Notes: a model not told the origin generated them from the letters alone. 15,375 bases of DNA from Anaerolineae bacterium (GCA_030612185.1 JAUWOI010000042.1:1-15375); one strand, 5' to 3'; shown: positions 6,853-13,494, numbered from the stretch's first letter. Numbers and translations: made by a program.

Positions 6853-7596
6853 ATGAGAGGCTTTAGAAAACTCACTTTGGTAAATCTCAAACTGTACTTG
6901 CGGGAGCCAATCGCCACCTTTTTCACTCTGGCTTTCCCGCCTTTGCTGGTCGTCCTTTTCGGAGCCATGTACGGCAACGATCCTTCGCCAATGTTTGGTG
7001 GCTATGGTTCGATGGATGTCGCTATGCCGGCCTACACGGCCATGATTTTGGGCACGGTGGGCCTCCTGGGCGTTCCGATCACCATCAGCGGTTACCGCGA
7101 GTCCGGGGTCTTGCGCCGTTTCCAGGCCACACCCATGCGACCCTTGACCTACATTCTGGCTGATATAGTAGCCAATTTGGTCACTACTCTACTTGGCATG
7201 ATGGGTTTGGTGATTATCGGTTGGCTGCTTTACCGCGTGCAATTCGAGGGGCAAGTGATGGCGGTGATTCTGGCCGTGGCTTTCTGCGGACTGGCCATGT
7301 TCTCCATCGGTTACTTGATCGCCGGTCTGGCCCCAGGGGCGCGTACTGCCCAGGTGATTGGAATGGTGATCTTTTACCCGATGATGTTCCTCTCTGGGGC
7401 GAGCATACCTCTTGAGGTGATGCCGGAGACGATCCAACGCATAGCCGACTTTTTGCCACTCACCTATGTGGTCAGGCTGCTGCGCGGGCTTTGGTTCGGG
7501 GATGCCTGGGGAGAGCACTTGCTTGAGACTGCTGTCCTCGCAGGTGTTCTGTTGGTGTGTACTGCCCTGGCTGCCCGCTTTTTCCGCTGGGAATAG
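6853..7596 (+). CDS. ABC-2 type exporter permease (DrrB type)
   Basis: The gene starts 4 bases after the ATPase stop, and its ribosome site (GGGAG) lies in the last codons of that gene, so the two are translationally linked. The 247-aa protein has six hydrophobic segments. A first helix (about 22-42) is followed by a short outside loop with MYGNDPSP, then a cytoplasmic stretch with YRESGVLRRFQATP. This last motif, with PLTYVVRLLRGLWFG near the C-terminus, is characteristic of ABC-2 permeases of the DrrB/NodJ group. It should dimerise and pair with two copies of the ATPase in the cytoplasmic membrane. The length is normal for the family. Confidence 0.92.
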   Translation: MRGFRKLTLVNLKLYLREPIATFFTLAFPPLLVVLFGAMYGNDPSPMFGGYGSMDVAMPAYTAMILGTVGLLGVPITISGYRESGVLRRFQATPMRPLTYILADIVANLVTTLLGMMGLVIIGWLLYRVQFEGQVMAVILAVAFCGLAMFSIGYLIAGLAPGARTAQVIGMVIFYPMMFLSGASIPLEVMPETIQRIADFLPLTYVVRLLRGLWFGDAWGEHLLETAVLAGVLLVCTALAARFFRWE

Positions 7597-7611
7597 TACT
7601 ATTCTTTGGGC

Positions 7612-7734
7612 ATGCTGCTGTACGCGGCGATAAACAGTTCTGGATACTTCGCCCAGAAGCGTGAATGGCCTATGGTAGGAGTGTTTGCAGTTCTCCTCAT
7701 GCTTGCTCTAATCAGTCTCGTCGTGGTCATCTAG
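7612..7734 (+). CDS. Possible 40-aa single-helix membrane peptide
   Basis: MLLYAAINSSGYFAQKREWP is followed by a strongly hydrophobic helix (VGVFAVLLMLALISLVVVI) and TAG. It continues the permease frame five codons after the permease stop, and it ends 3 bases before the ATG of the next gene, so translation coupling is possible. No convincing ribosome site precedes it. It might be a small membrane protein, a remnant of a longer permease, or chance. Confidence 0.35.
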   Translation: MLLYAAINSSGYFAQKREWPMVGVFAVLLMLALISLVVVI

Positions 7735-7737
7735 GTC

Positions 7738-8874
7738 ATGTGCTGTCTAATCGAGAAACCGGGTTACAGGGCCTCGCGCCTCCTCCCGCTCGACGCGCTG
7801 CGCGGTCTGATCATCGTCTTGATGGCGCTTGACCATGCCAACCACTTCATCGCCCAGCAGCACCCTCCAGGCGAGTATTGGGGGGGATCGTTTCCAGTCT
7901 ATCACGACGCGCTCACTTTCCTCACGCGCCTGGTGACCCACCTGTCTGCACCGGGCTTTTTCTTCCTGATGGGCGCCGGCATGTTGCTCTTTGCCCATTC
8001 CCGCCGGAAGCAAGGCTGGAGCGAGTGGGCCATCATTGGGCATTTTTTGATTCGCGGCACACTGCTGATCGTTTTACAGTTGCTGGTCGTCAACCGCGCC
8101 TGGGAACTCTCTCCAGGGGGCTGGGGGTTGGAGATCTACATCGGGGTGTTGTTTGCCCTGGGCGGCACGATGATGCTGGGCAGCCTGGTGTTGTGGCTCA
8201 AGCCAAAGGTTCTGCTGGCACTGACCGTCGTGCTGGTTTTGGGTGCCGAACTGCTGACCCCTGCCCCTAGTCTGTGGAATCAGGTGTTCCAACCGCTCAA
8301 CCGCCTGCTGCTGATTCCCGGTGGGAACCTGGAACTGTGGGTGAACTACCCGGTCCTTCCCTGGTTGGAACTGGCCACTTTCGGCATGCTCTTTGGGCAT
8401 TGGCTGGTGGATGACCCACGGAAGGCTTTCAAGCGGGCGCTTGGGTTTGGAGCGTCGTTTCTCCTGGCCTTTCTCGTACTCCGCTACTTTGATGGCTTTG
8501 GCAATATCCGTCCGCGGGTAGGAGACACCTGGATTGATTTCCTCAACCTGGTCAAATACCCGCCCAGCATCACCTTCAACCTGTTGACAATGGGCGTAAC
8601 CCTGATTGTCATGGGGTTGTTCGCCCGGGCTGGTGAAAAACTACAGCGGTTCTTCCGACCGCTGGTCGTGTTTGGGCGGGTGCCGCTGTTCTTCTACCTT
8701 GCCCACCTCTTCCTATACGCCGGACTTGGCCTGTGGCTGACACCCAACGGGACCAGTATCCCCAAGATGTACCCATATTGGCTGCTGGGACTGCTGATCC
8801 TATACCCGCTGTGCCTGTGGTATGGGCGGCTCAAACAGCGCCAGGTCGCCAATTCGATCTTGCGTTTCTTCTAG
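7738..8874 (+). CDS. DUF1624 / heparan-alpha-glucosaminide N-acetyltransferase-like membrane protein
   Basis: The 378-aa protein has about ten membrane helices. Near its N-terminus it carries the family motif LPLDALRGLIIVLMALDHANHF (residues 16-37), and further on HLSAPGFFFLMGAG. Members of this clan (DUF1624, YeiB, HGSNAT-like) are membrane proteins; the animal homologue transfers acetyl groups across the lysosomal membrane, and bacterial members are thought to acylate sugars or envelope components, mostly without proof. No strong ribosome site precedes the ATG at 7738. The small ORF that ends just before it may supply coupling. It follows the exporter pair on the same strand without a visible terminator, so the three may be co-transcribed. 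The substrate is unknown. Confidence 0.85.
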   Translation: MCCLIEKPGYRASRLLPLDALRGLIIVLMALDHANHFIAQQHPPGEYWGGSFPVYHDALTFLTRLVTHLSAPGFFFLMGAGMLLFAHSRRKQGWSEWAIIGHFLIRGTLLIVLQLLVVNRAWELSPGGWGLEIYIGVLFALGGTMMLGSLVLWLKPKVLLALTVVLVLGAELLTPAPSLWNQVFQPLNRLLLIPGGNLELWVNYPVLPWLELATFGMLFGHWLVDDPRKAFKRALGFGASFLLAFLVLRYFDGFGNIRPRVGDTWIDFLNLVKYPPSITFNLLTMGVTLIVMGLFARAGEKLQRFFRPLVVFGRVPLFFYLAHLFLYAGLGLWLTPNGTSIPKMYPYWLLGLLILYPLCLWYGRLKQRQVANSILRFF

Positions 8875-8890
8875 TGAGGAGGGATGTTGA

Positions 8891-8982
8891 TTGGACACAT
8901 GACCAAGTAAAAGATTGGACATTTGTCCAGTCCCAAGATTGTCCGGTGGGCCGATGCGCCGGTGAGCCGTATGTGTTACACT
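8891..8982 (+). promoter_or_regulatory. 24-bp-phased palindrome array and extended -10 promoter, copy 2
   Basis: Sites TTGGACACATGACCAA (8891-8906), TTGGACATTTGTCCAG (8915-8930) and a degenerate TTGTCCGGTGGGCCGA (8939-8954) are spaced 24 bases start to start. The extended -10 box TGTTACACT ends at 8982, its hexamer again 38 bases from the third site. No -35 hexamer is evident. The start site near 8989 gives a leader of about 17 bases to the DUF4342 gene at 9006. The copy starts 16 bases after the previous stop codon. Confidence 0.7.
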
Positions 8983-9005
8983 GTAGGCGGAAAGGAGAAA
9001 AAAAC

Positions 9006-9260
9006 ATGAGCGAGGACAAAGTTCGGACAGAGGAGTTTCGAGTTAGCGGCGAGGGTCTCCTCGCCAAGTGCAAAGAGTTGGTACGTGAGGGCAACGTTCG
9101 CCACATCACCATCAATAACGAGGAAGGCAAAACTCTGATTGACATTCCGCTCACAGTGGGTGTGGTCGTCGCTGTGCTCGCGCCTCAGTTGGCAGCGATT
9201 GGCGCGATTGCGGCCCTAGTCACGTGTTGTACCATCCTTGTCGAGAAGGTGGAAGAGTAA
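9006..9260 (+). CDS. DUF4342 family small protein
   Basis: AAAGGAG lies 8 bases before the ATG. The 84-aa protein opens MSEDKVRTEEFRVSGEGLL, followed by a helix with KCKELVREGNVRHITI, then NNEEGKTLIDIPLTVG and a hydrophobic stretch (VVVAVLAPQLAAIGAIAALV, about residues 54-76) that would pass as a membrane helix, ending ILVEKVEE. This order (RVSG, helix, ITI-N-EGKTLIDIPLT, hydrophobic hairpin) is that of DUF4342, a family of unknown function found mainly in Firmicutes and Chloroflexota. An amphipathic or membrane-associated role is possible but only inferred. It is the gene most clearly driven by the palindrome-array promoter. Confidence 0.85.
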   Translation: MSEDKVRTEEFRVSGEGLLAKCKELVREGNVRHITINNEEGKTLIDIPLTVGVVVAVLAPQLAAIGAIAALVTCCTILVEKVEE

Positions 9261-9289
9261 GGCCTCGGACCAGAAGAACTAACTTTCTG

Positions 9290-9394
9290 CCGTATCTTTT
9301 CAATAAATGGGGGTGAGGTGGAGGAAAGCCAGCATCTTGCTGGCATCTAGCGACCAAGATGGTCGCGTTCCCCCAAGATATTGAGAAGATACGG
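9290..9394. mobile_element. Branched inverted-repeat element (MITE-like or structured terminator)
   Basis: The outer arms, CCGTATCTTTTCAATA (9290-9305) and its near-perfect complement (TATTGAGAAGATACGG, 9379-9394), match at 15 of 16 bases and are extended inward by GGGGG/CCCCC pairing. Between them lie two independent perfect hairpins, GCCAGCA-TCT-TGCTGGC (9328-9344) and GCGACCA-AGA-TGGTCGC (9350-9366). The result is a long stem closing on two short arms, 30 bases after the DUF4342 stop. The type is uncertain: it could be a non-autonomous mobile element or an RNA structure. Confidence 0.6.
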
Positions 9395-9517
9395 TGGAGG
9401 GCTGTGATGCCTTGTCGATAGGGCAAGCACCGGTCCACAGATGGCAGCGCGAGTCGTGCAATGAACATCCCATAGATCCCCAATCGTTCTTCATCACCAG
9501 TTGGGGCGTGTTGATGG

Positions 9518-9586
9518 CTGGCGTTTACATTCGTGGGTAACGGCCTGCGCGACGCGCTCGACCCGCGCATGCGCGGTACGCAGTAA
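9518..9586 (+). pseudogene. Relict C-terminus of an oligopeptide ABC transporter permease (DppC/OppC)
   Basis: The frame reads LAFTFVGNGLRDALDPRMRG then TQ and stop. NGLRDALDPR is the hallmark C-terminal end of DppC/OppC-type permeases, where it reads like V-L-A-F-N-GDGLRDALDPR. Only 22 codons are left; a stop (TGA at 9512) interrupts the frame directly upstream and no other part of the gene is recognisable. A perfect palindrome, CCGCGCATGCGCGG (9563-9576), lies inside it. The rest of 9395-9684 shows no gene on either strand. Confidence 0.6.
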
Positions 9587-9684
9587 GTCTTCATCCTGCT
9601 AGTACACGCGCGTCTTGCCTGCTGGTAATTAACAACCCTGGCGCTTCGACTCAATCTGCGGCAATCCGACAACTAACAACTCTA

Positions 9685-9776
9685 TTGGTCACCTGACCAA
9701 GAAAAAGATTGGACACATGTCTAATCGCAAAATCCTCCAGATGCCCGATGTATCTGGGGGGTTTTTACTCTATAAT
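9685..9776 (+). promoter_or_regulatory. 24-bp-phased palindrome array and -10 promoter, copy 3
   Basis: The first site, TTGGTCACCTGACCAA (9685-9700), is perfectly symmetric outside its central two bases. It is followed by TTGGACACATGTCTAA (9709-9724) and a weak third site (9733-9748), again at 24-base steps. The -10 box is TATAAT at 9771-9776, 38 bases after the start of the third site, exactly as in the other two copies. It drives the receiver gene. Confidence 0.7.
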
Positions 9777-9848
9777 GAGAACAGTATGATGAAAACAGTA
9801 TTGGGCCTGGACGGAGGTACTGAAGGCTCATATAGTGAGGTGGTGATG

Positions 9849-10241
9849 ATGCGCATCTTGCTCGCCGATGACCAATCGAAGGTACGATTCGCGCTGCGCG
9901 TGTTGCTGGAGCGGCGGCCAGGATTTGAGGTGGCGGGCGAGGCCGTCAATGCCGAGGGGTTGTTGGCCCAGATGGAGACGACATGCCCTGACCTGGTGCT
10001 GCTTGGATGGGAGTTACCGGGCCTGGCGGCGGTTGGTTCACTGTCCGCCTTACGCAGGATTTATCCTAATCTGTACGTGATCACGCTCAGCGGCCGGCCG
10101 GAGGCGCGTCGAGCAGCCCTGACCGCCGGAGCCGATGCCTTTGTCAGCAAGGGGGACCCGCCGGAACGGTTGCTGGTGGCCATCAATGATTGTTGGCGCG
10201 GGCAGTGCCAGCAGAGTGGAAGGTTAAGAAATTCCTGTTGA
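9849..10241 (+). CDS. Stand-alone receiver-domain protein lacking the phospho-acceptor Asp
   Basis: I chose the second of two adjacent ATGs (9849) because GAGGTGG ends 5 bases before it and the protein then starts MRILLADDQ; in-frame ATGs at 9786, 9789 and 9846 are possible. The 130-aa product is a single CheY-like receiver with no output domain. The acidic pair (D7, D8), the switch Ser (LSGRPEARRAAL, S81) and the conserved Lys (FVSKGDPPERLL, K101) are present. The acceptor position is Gly53 (VLLGWELPG where the family has VLLDWELPG), so normal phosphorylation is not expected. Receivers of this kind can act as phosphorylation-independent binding partners. No histidine kinase is nearby. The promoter is the copy-3 palindrome array. 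Confidence 0.85.
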   Translation: MRILLADDQSKVRFALRVLLERRPGFEVAGEAVNAEGLLAQMETTCPDLVLLGWELPGLAAVGSLSALRRIYPNLYVITLSGRPEARRAALTAGADAFVSKGDPPERLLVAINDCWRGQCQQSGRLRNSC

Positions 10242-10591
10242 GCCGAGTAAGCGTTTATCTATTTATCCCCTCTCGCAGTCTGGCGATTTTCCCACTATAT
10301 GGTAGTAGTCGATAATATGACTATTGGTCTGCCCCCCCTACCGCCGCAACGATGAAAACGACGGGTAGGCGTTGGTGCAATCAAACGAATTAGGACGAGA
10401 TCCTTATCCGCGTCCGGCAAGTTGAACCAAGTACCGCCGCTAAGTGTATAATATAGTAGGACCTTCGGATTGGGATATGCCACGCGTCCTACTGTCGTCG
10501 GCTATACCCCTGGCACCGGCGCGGCGATGGAAGCAAGGCCAGAGAACATAGGCGAGGATGCGAAAGTGAACACCATCCAGCAATTCATTCT
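10242..10591. other. Gene-free stretch with a possible promoter
   Basis: No credible gene is seen on either strand. A TATAAT box at 10447-10452 has TTGAAC at 10422-10427, 19 bases upstream, which would make a weak promoter pointing into the peptidase remnant. Around 10500-10545 a frame reading GYTPGTGAAMEAR may be part of the decayed M28 gene, but the match is weak. Confidence 0.4.
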
Positions 10592-10935
10592 TATCCACCC
10601 AAGTGGACGGTCATCTTCGTCGCCTGGCCTGATGGCGCACGGTATGAGGGTCTGAGCGTGAGTAACGTGATGAACACCAGGACCTACTTGCGGTCGCTGA
10701 ACGTGGAAACAGTGATCGAACTGAGCGGCGTGTGGTCGGGCACCGGCGAGGGAATCGCGCTGGAGCAGGGGAGTAGTTATCGGTTAGTGCAACCTACGTG
10801 AGTTGGGACGGCTCAGACCGGACGGCGCACACGGTGGAAGATACGTTCGAGGCGATGGGCCCGGACAAACTGGAGCAGGTGGGCCAGACGACGCTGTTAG
10901 CACTGACCGTGCTCAGTCGCGAGTTGGACTATTGA
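10592..10935 (+). pseudogene. Decayed M28-family metallopeptidase
   Basis: Two pieces in different frames remain. The first (to a TGA at 10799) reads YPPKWTVIFVAWPDGARYEG, later VIELSGVWSGTGEGIALE. The P-x-W-TVIFVAW-GA-YEG stretch and the following L-GVGSG segment fit the core of M28 aminopeptidases. The second piece (10792-10935) reads TYVSWDGSDRTAHTVEDTFE, then LEQVGQTTLLALTVLSRE and a stop. This matches the M28 C-terminus, where H-T-x-EDT supplies a zinc ligand region and DKLEQVG follows. The N-terminal zinc-binding part and the stretch between the pieces are missing, so the gene was lost by deletion and frameshift. The family match is from memory of the motifs, not a search. Confidence 0.6.
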
Positions 10936-10954
10936 GTGTTGCTGAGGTGTAATA

Positions 10955-12064
10955 ATGGACATAGTATACAAAACGATCGAAGAAAGCCTCGTCGCTACGG
11001 TTCGACGCACAGTCGAGCAACGCGCCGAAATCAAAGATATACTGGACGAATTGACCCAGGAGGTTCCAGGAGAAACAATCGCGGGTGCGCCCTTCTGCAT
11101 CTTCCAATTCGTCACCAGCGTCAAAGAGGGCTATGATGTCGAAATAGGGTTTCCCGTGACCCAGAAGGTCGAGACGGACACTCTCAAGAGCAGGGTCTTG
11201 CCCGCAATGGATGTCCTATCCATCGTTCATCGAGACTCGCCAGAAAAACTTGGCGAGACGTATGGCAAACTGTACGGCTACGCCGAGGAGCACGGGATCA
11301 TCTCGGACGAATTCTGCCGGGAGGTCTATCCCTTCGACGCTGCTCAGGGCAGGCCCTTCGACGCTGCTCAGGGCAGGCCCTTCGACGCTGCTCAGGGCAG
11401 GCTGGACACAGGGGTTGAAATCCAGTTTGTCATTCACCGGTGGAATGACCGGCTGGCAAAAAACCTGGATCGCGTTCTCGGGCAAGAGGTGAAACAGGTC
11501 GTTATGCAGGGAAGTGATCGGCTGGGCATCGAATCGAGCGCGGACGACCGTTTCCGGTGGGTTAAGGGAATGGTGGGGCGGTTGAACGGCCTGGCAGACG
11601 AGCCTCAGAAGTACGACATTCTCTCCAGTTGCGCCCACGTCTGTCCACCGGGCCAGATCACAAAACTCAAGACGGTTTACGAAGAGGCGAAAACCAGTAC
11701 CCAGGACGCCATGCAGGCCGTGGATGCCGTTCTGGATTTCATGGAATCAGACCCGGGGTGGGGCGGAGAACGTCCCCTCCGGGATGGCCACGTCATCTAT
11801 TCCGCCAAAAGCCCCCGCGATCCGAAAGGGTATGAAAATGCCAAAGACGATCTGGAAAGGCGAAGGGCCTATTGTTTCTGCCCACTCGTCCGAAATCACA
11901 TGGGCCAGGGAATGCCAATAACCTTCTGCTACTGCGGGGCGGGATGGTACCGCCAGCAGTGGGAGGGTGCAATTGGCAGGTCTGTAACCGTTGAAATCGT
12001 CAAATCTGTTCTCAAGGGTGATGAGGTGTGCCAGTTCGCCCTCCAACTGCCGGAAGACCTGTGA
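10955..12064 (+). CDS. GyrI-like effector-binding domain fused to a Cys-rich (DUF6144-like) domain
   Basis: GAGGTG lies about 7 bases before the ATG. The 369-aa protein has two parts. Residues about 45-170 resemble the GyrI/AraC effector-binding fold (FQFVTSVKEGYDVEIGFPV, then VLPAMDVLSIVHRDSPEKL, then VEIQFVIH), which in regulators binds small molecules. Residues about 195-369 form a second domain with paired Cys (SSCAHVCPP, YCFCPLVRN, FCYCGAGWYRQQWE) ending in VTVEIVKSVLKGDEVCQFAL, similar to DUF6144/ATC-hydrolase-like proteins; a metal site is plausible but inferred. There is no DNA-binding domain. A triple 8-residue repeat (PFDAAQGR, residues 126-149) interrupts the first domain before its last strand. 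The function is unknown. Confidence 0.75.
   Translation: MDIVYKTIEESLVATVRRTVEQRAEIKDILDELTQEVPGETIAGAPFCIFQFVTSVKEGYDVEIGFPVTQKVETDTLKSRVLPAMDVLSIVHRDSPEKLGETYGKLYGYAEEHGIISDEFCREVYPFDAAQGRPFDAAQGRPFDAAQGRLDTGVEIQFVIHRWNDRLAKNLDRVLGQEVKQVVMQGSDRLGIESSADDRFRWVKGMVGRLNGLADEPQKYDILSSCAHVCPPGQITKLKTVYEEAKTSTQDAMQAVDAVLDFMESDPGWGGERPLRDGHVIYSAKSPRDPKGYENAKDDLERRRAYCFCPLVRNHMGQGMPITFCYCGAGWYRQQWEGAIGRSVTVEIVKSVLKGDEVCQFALQLPEDL
11330..11401 (+). repeat. Three perfect tandem copies of a 24-bp repeat, in frame
   Basis: The unit (CCCTTCGACGCTGCTCAGGG plus CAGG) is repeated at 11330-11353, 11354-11377 and 11378-11401 without a single mismatch. It encodes PFDAAQGR three times. The unit is close to the CCCTTCGAC-n-GCTCAGGG palindrome that is scattered in many bacterial genomes, and to the insert at 13292. 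Confidence 0.95.
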
Positions 12065-12113
12065 TGGTCAGTCCGCACGAGGGTAGCCGAGTGGCGGCGA
12101 AAGGAGCAGGAAT

Positions 12114-13478
12114 ATGTCATCTATCCGTTACACTGTAGTTGTTACGGTAATGATTGTTCTAGTCCTGGCCTCCGGTTGTGGGGAAGCCGAGCCGACGGCT
12201 ACGCCTGTGCCGACTACTACTCCTATACCACCTACAGCGACTCCCCTGCCGCCGACGTCAACACCGATTGCTACGCTCATACTACCGACGGAGACGCCAA
12301 CGCCGCCCCCTACTCCCATACCGCCGACGGCAACCGCCCTGCCTCCCACCGACACCGTGTGCGCCTCCGGCTGCGACTTTACCACCATCCAGGCCGCCAT
12401 TGACGACGCCAGTACTGAGGCCGGCGCCATCATTGAGGTTACCGACCCCATCCACACCGAAGCAGGTATCGTCGTGAGCAAGAGCGTCGCCATCCGAGGC
12501 TTGGGAGCCGCCGACACCATCGTGCAGGCCCACGAGACGCCAGACGAGGCCCCTGAACGTGTCTTTCTCATTGAGGAAGACGCTACTCTAATCCTTGAGC
12601 AAATGACGATTCGGCACGGCAGGCCAAGTAGACAGGAAGAGTGTGGCGGCGGCATCATGAACCTCGGCACGCTGACACTCAATAACTGTGTCGTCCGTGA
12701 CAACGGTTCTAACAGTGGGGCCGGCATCTGCAGCAGTGGTGCGCTGACGCTCATCAACAGCACCGTCAGATACAACACCGCCGATGGAGTCGGACCCATC
12801 GGTTACACCTGTGGCAACGGTGGTGGTATCAAGTGCGAGAGAGGTACTCTGACGCTCATCAACAGCACCATTAGCGACAACAAATCCGAGGACGCTGATC
12901 CTTTTAGAGATGTGGGCCGTGGCGGTGGTGTCCACGTCGCCTGCAATTGCACAGCAGTATTCACCAATAGCACCATCAGTGGCAACAGATCAGTCGCTGG
13001 CGCTGGCGGGATCTATATCCATGGTGTCCTGCGCCTCGTCAACTGCACCGTCAGTGATAATCGCACCACTGGCGAGGGCGGAGGCGTCTACGTTCGGGGC
13101 CATCTGGACTATATGAACACGATCATCGCCGGCAACGCCGGTAAAGGTGGAAACTGCGTCGTCGGTGGCCCAGGCGACTATCGAGGAATGGGCTCCGTCG
13201 GCACGAACAGCAACAATCTGGTTGGGGGCGGCAATTGTGGTCCGGCCTACTCCGACGATCCAATGCTAGTCCCCCTGGCGGACAACGGCGGCCCTTCGAC
13301 AGGCTCAGGGCATGCGCCCTGGACCCACGCCCTGCTCCCTGGCAGCCCGGCGATTGATGTGATTTCCGTGATCAGTTGCGCCCTCTCCACCGATCAGCGG
13401 GGAGCGCCACGGCCGATTGCGCAGACCTCCCCCGATACTCCCTGCGACATAGGCGCGTTCGAACTGCAAACCGATTAG
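12114..13478 (+). CDS. Lipoprotein with Thr/Pro linker and right-handed beta-helix (choice-of-anchor Q)
   Basis: AAGGAG lies 7 bases before the ATG. A lipoprotein signal peptide ends at ASGC (Cys22), followed by a Thr/Pro-rich linker to about residue 85. The body starts ASGCDFTTIQAAIDDA and repeats units such as GGGI-LTLINSTISDN, typical of secreted parallel beta-helix proteins of the pectate-lyase-like or polymorphic outer-membrane-protein kind. The C-terminus (PLADNGGP, THALLPGSPAID, DQRGAPRP, CDIGAFEL) is the choice-of-anchor Q signature. The protein should be lipid-anchored on the outer face of the cytoplasmic membrane, probably binding or degrading carbohydrate, though no catalytic residues are apparent. 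Nine extra residues (STGSGHAPW) split the otherwise continuous GGP-THALLPGSP motif. Confidence 0.9.
   Translation: MSSIRYTVVVTVMIVLVLASGCGEAEPTATPVPTTTPIPPTATPLPPTSTPIATLILPTETPTPPPTPIPPTATALPPTDTVCASGCDFTTIQAAIDDASTEAGAIIEVTDPIHTEAGIVVSKSVAIRGLGAADTIVQAHETPDEAPERVFLIEEDATLILEQMTIRHGRPSRQEECGGGIMNLGTLTLNNCVVRDNGSNSGAGICSSGALTLINSTVRYNTADGVGPIGYTCGNGGGIKCERGTLTLINSTISDNKSEDADPFRDVGRGGGVHVACNCTAVFTNSTISGNRSVAGAGGIYIHGVLRLVNCTVSDNRTTGEGGGVYVRGHLDYMNTIIAGNAGKGGNCVVGGPGDYRGMGSVGTNSNNLVGGGNCGPAYSDDPMLVPLADNGGPSTGSGHAPWTHALLPGSPAIDVISVISCALSTDQRGAPRPIAQTSPDTPCDIGAFELQTD
13292..13321 (+). repeat. In-frame palindromic insert in the beta-helix gene
   Basis: CCCTTCGACAGGCTCAGGGC (13292-13311) is a member of the common CCCTTCGAC-n-GCTCAGGG palindrome family. 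It runs into a hairpin, CAGGGC-ATGC-GCCCTG (13306-13321). Exactly 27 bases (about 13295-13321) separate codons that are adjacent in the family motif. Confidence 0.75.
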
Positions 13479-13494
13479 GTCTGCATCTGAACCT

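Noticed and set aside
7594..7734. Possible stop-codon read-through extending the DrrB-type permease
   Set aside because: The permease already ends in the normal family position (final helix then RFFRWE), so the in-frame continuation is more likely a separate or chance frame.
9220..9672. 150-codon open frame on the - strand
   Set aside because: It runs through the inverted-repeat element and against the relict permease, has no ribosome site and no recognisable domain; its composition is that of translated repeats.
10295..10483. 62-codon - strand frame in the gene-free stretch
   Set aside because: No start signal, no recognisable family, and low plausibility of the product.
12128..12799. 223-codon - strand frame rich in Val/Gly opposite the beta-helix gene
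   Set aside because: It is the antisense of the Thr/Pro linker and the repeated beta-helix codons, which leave all frames open.
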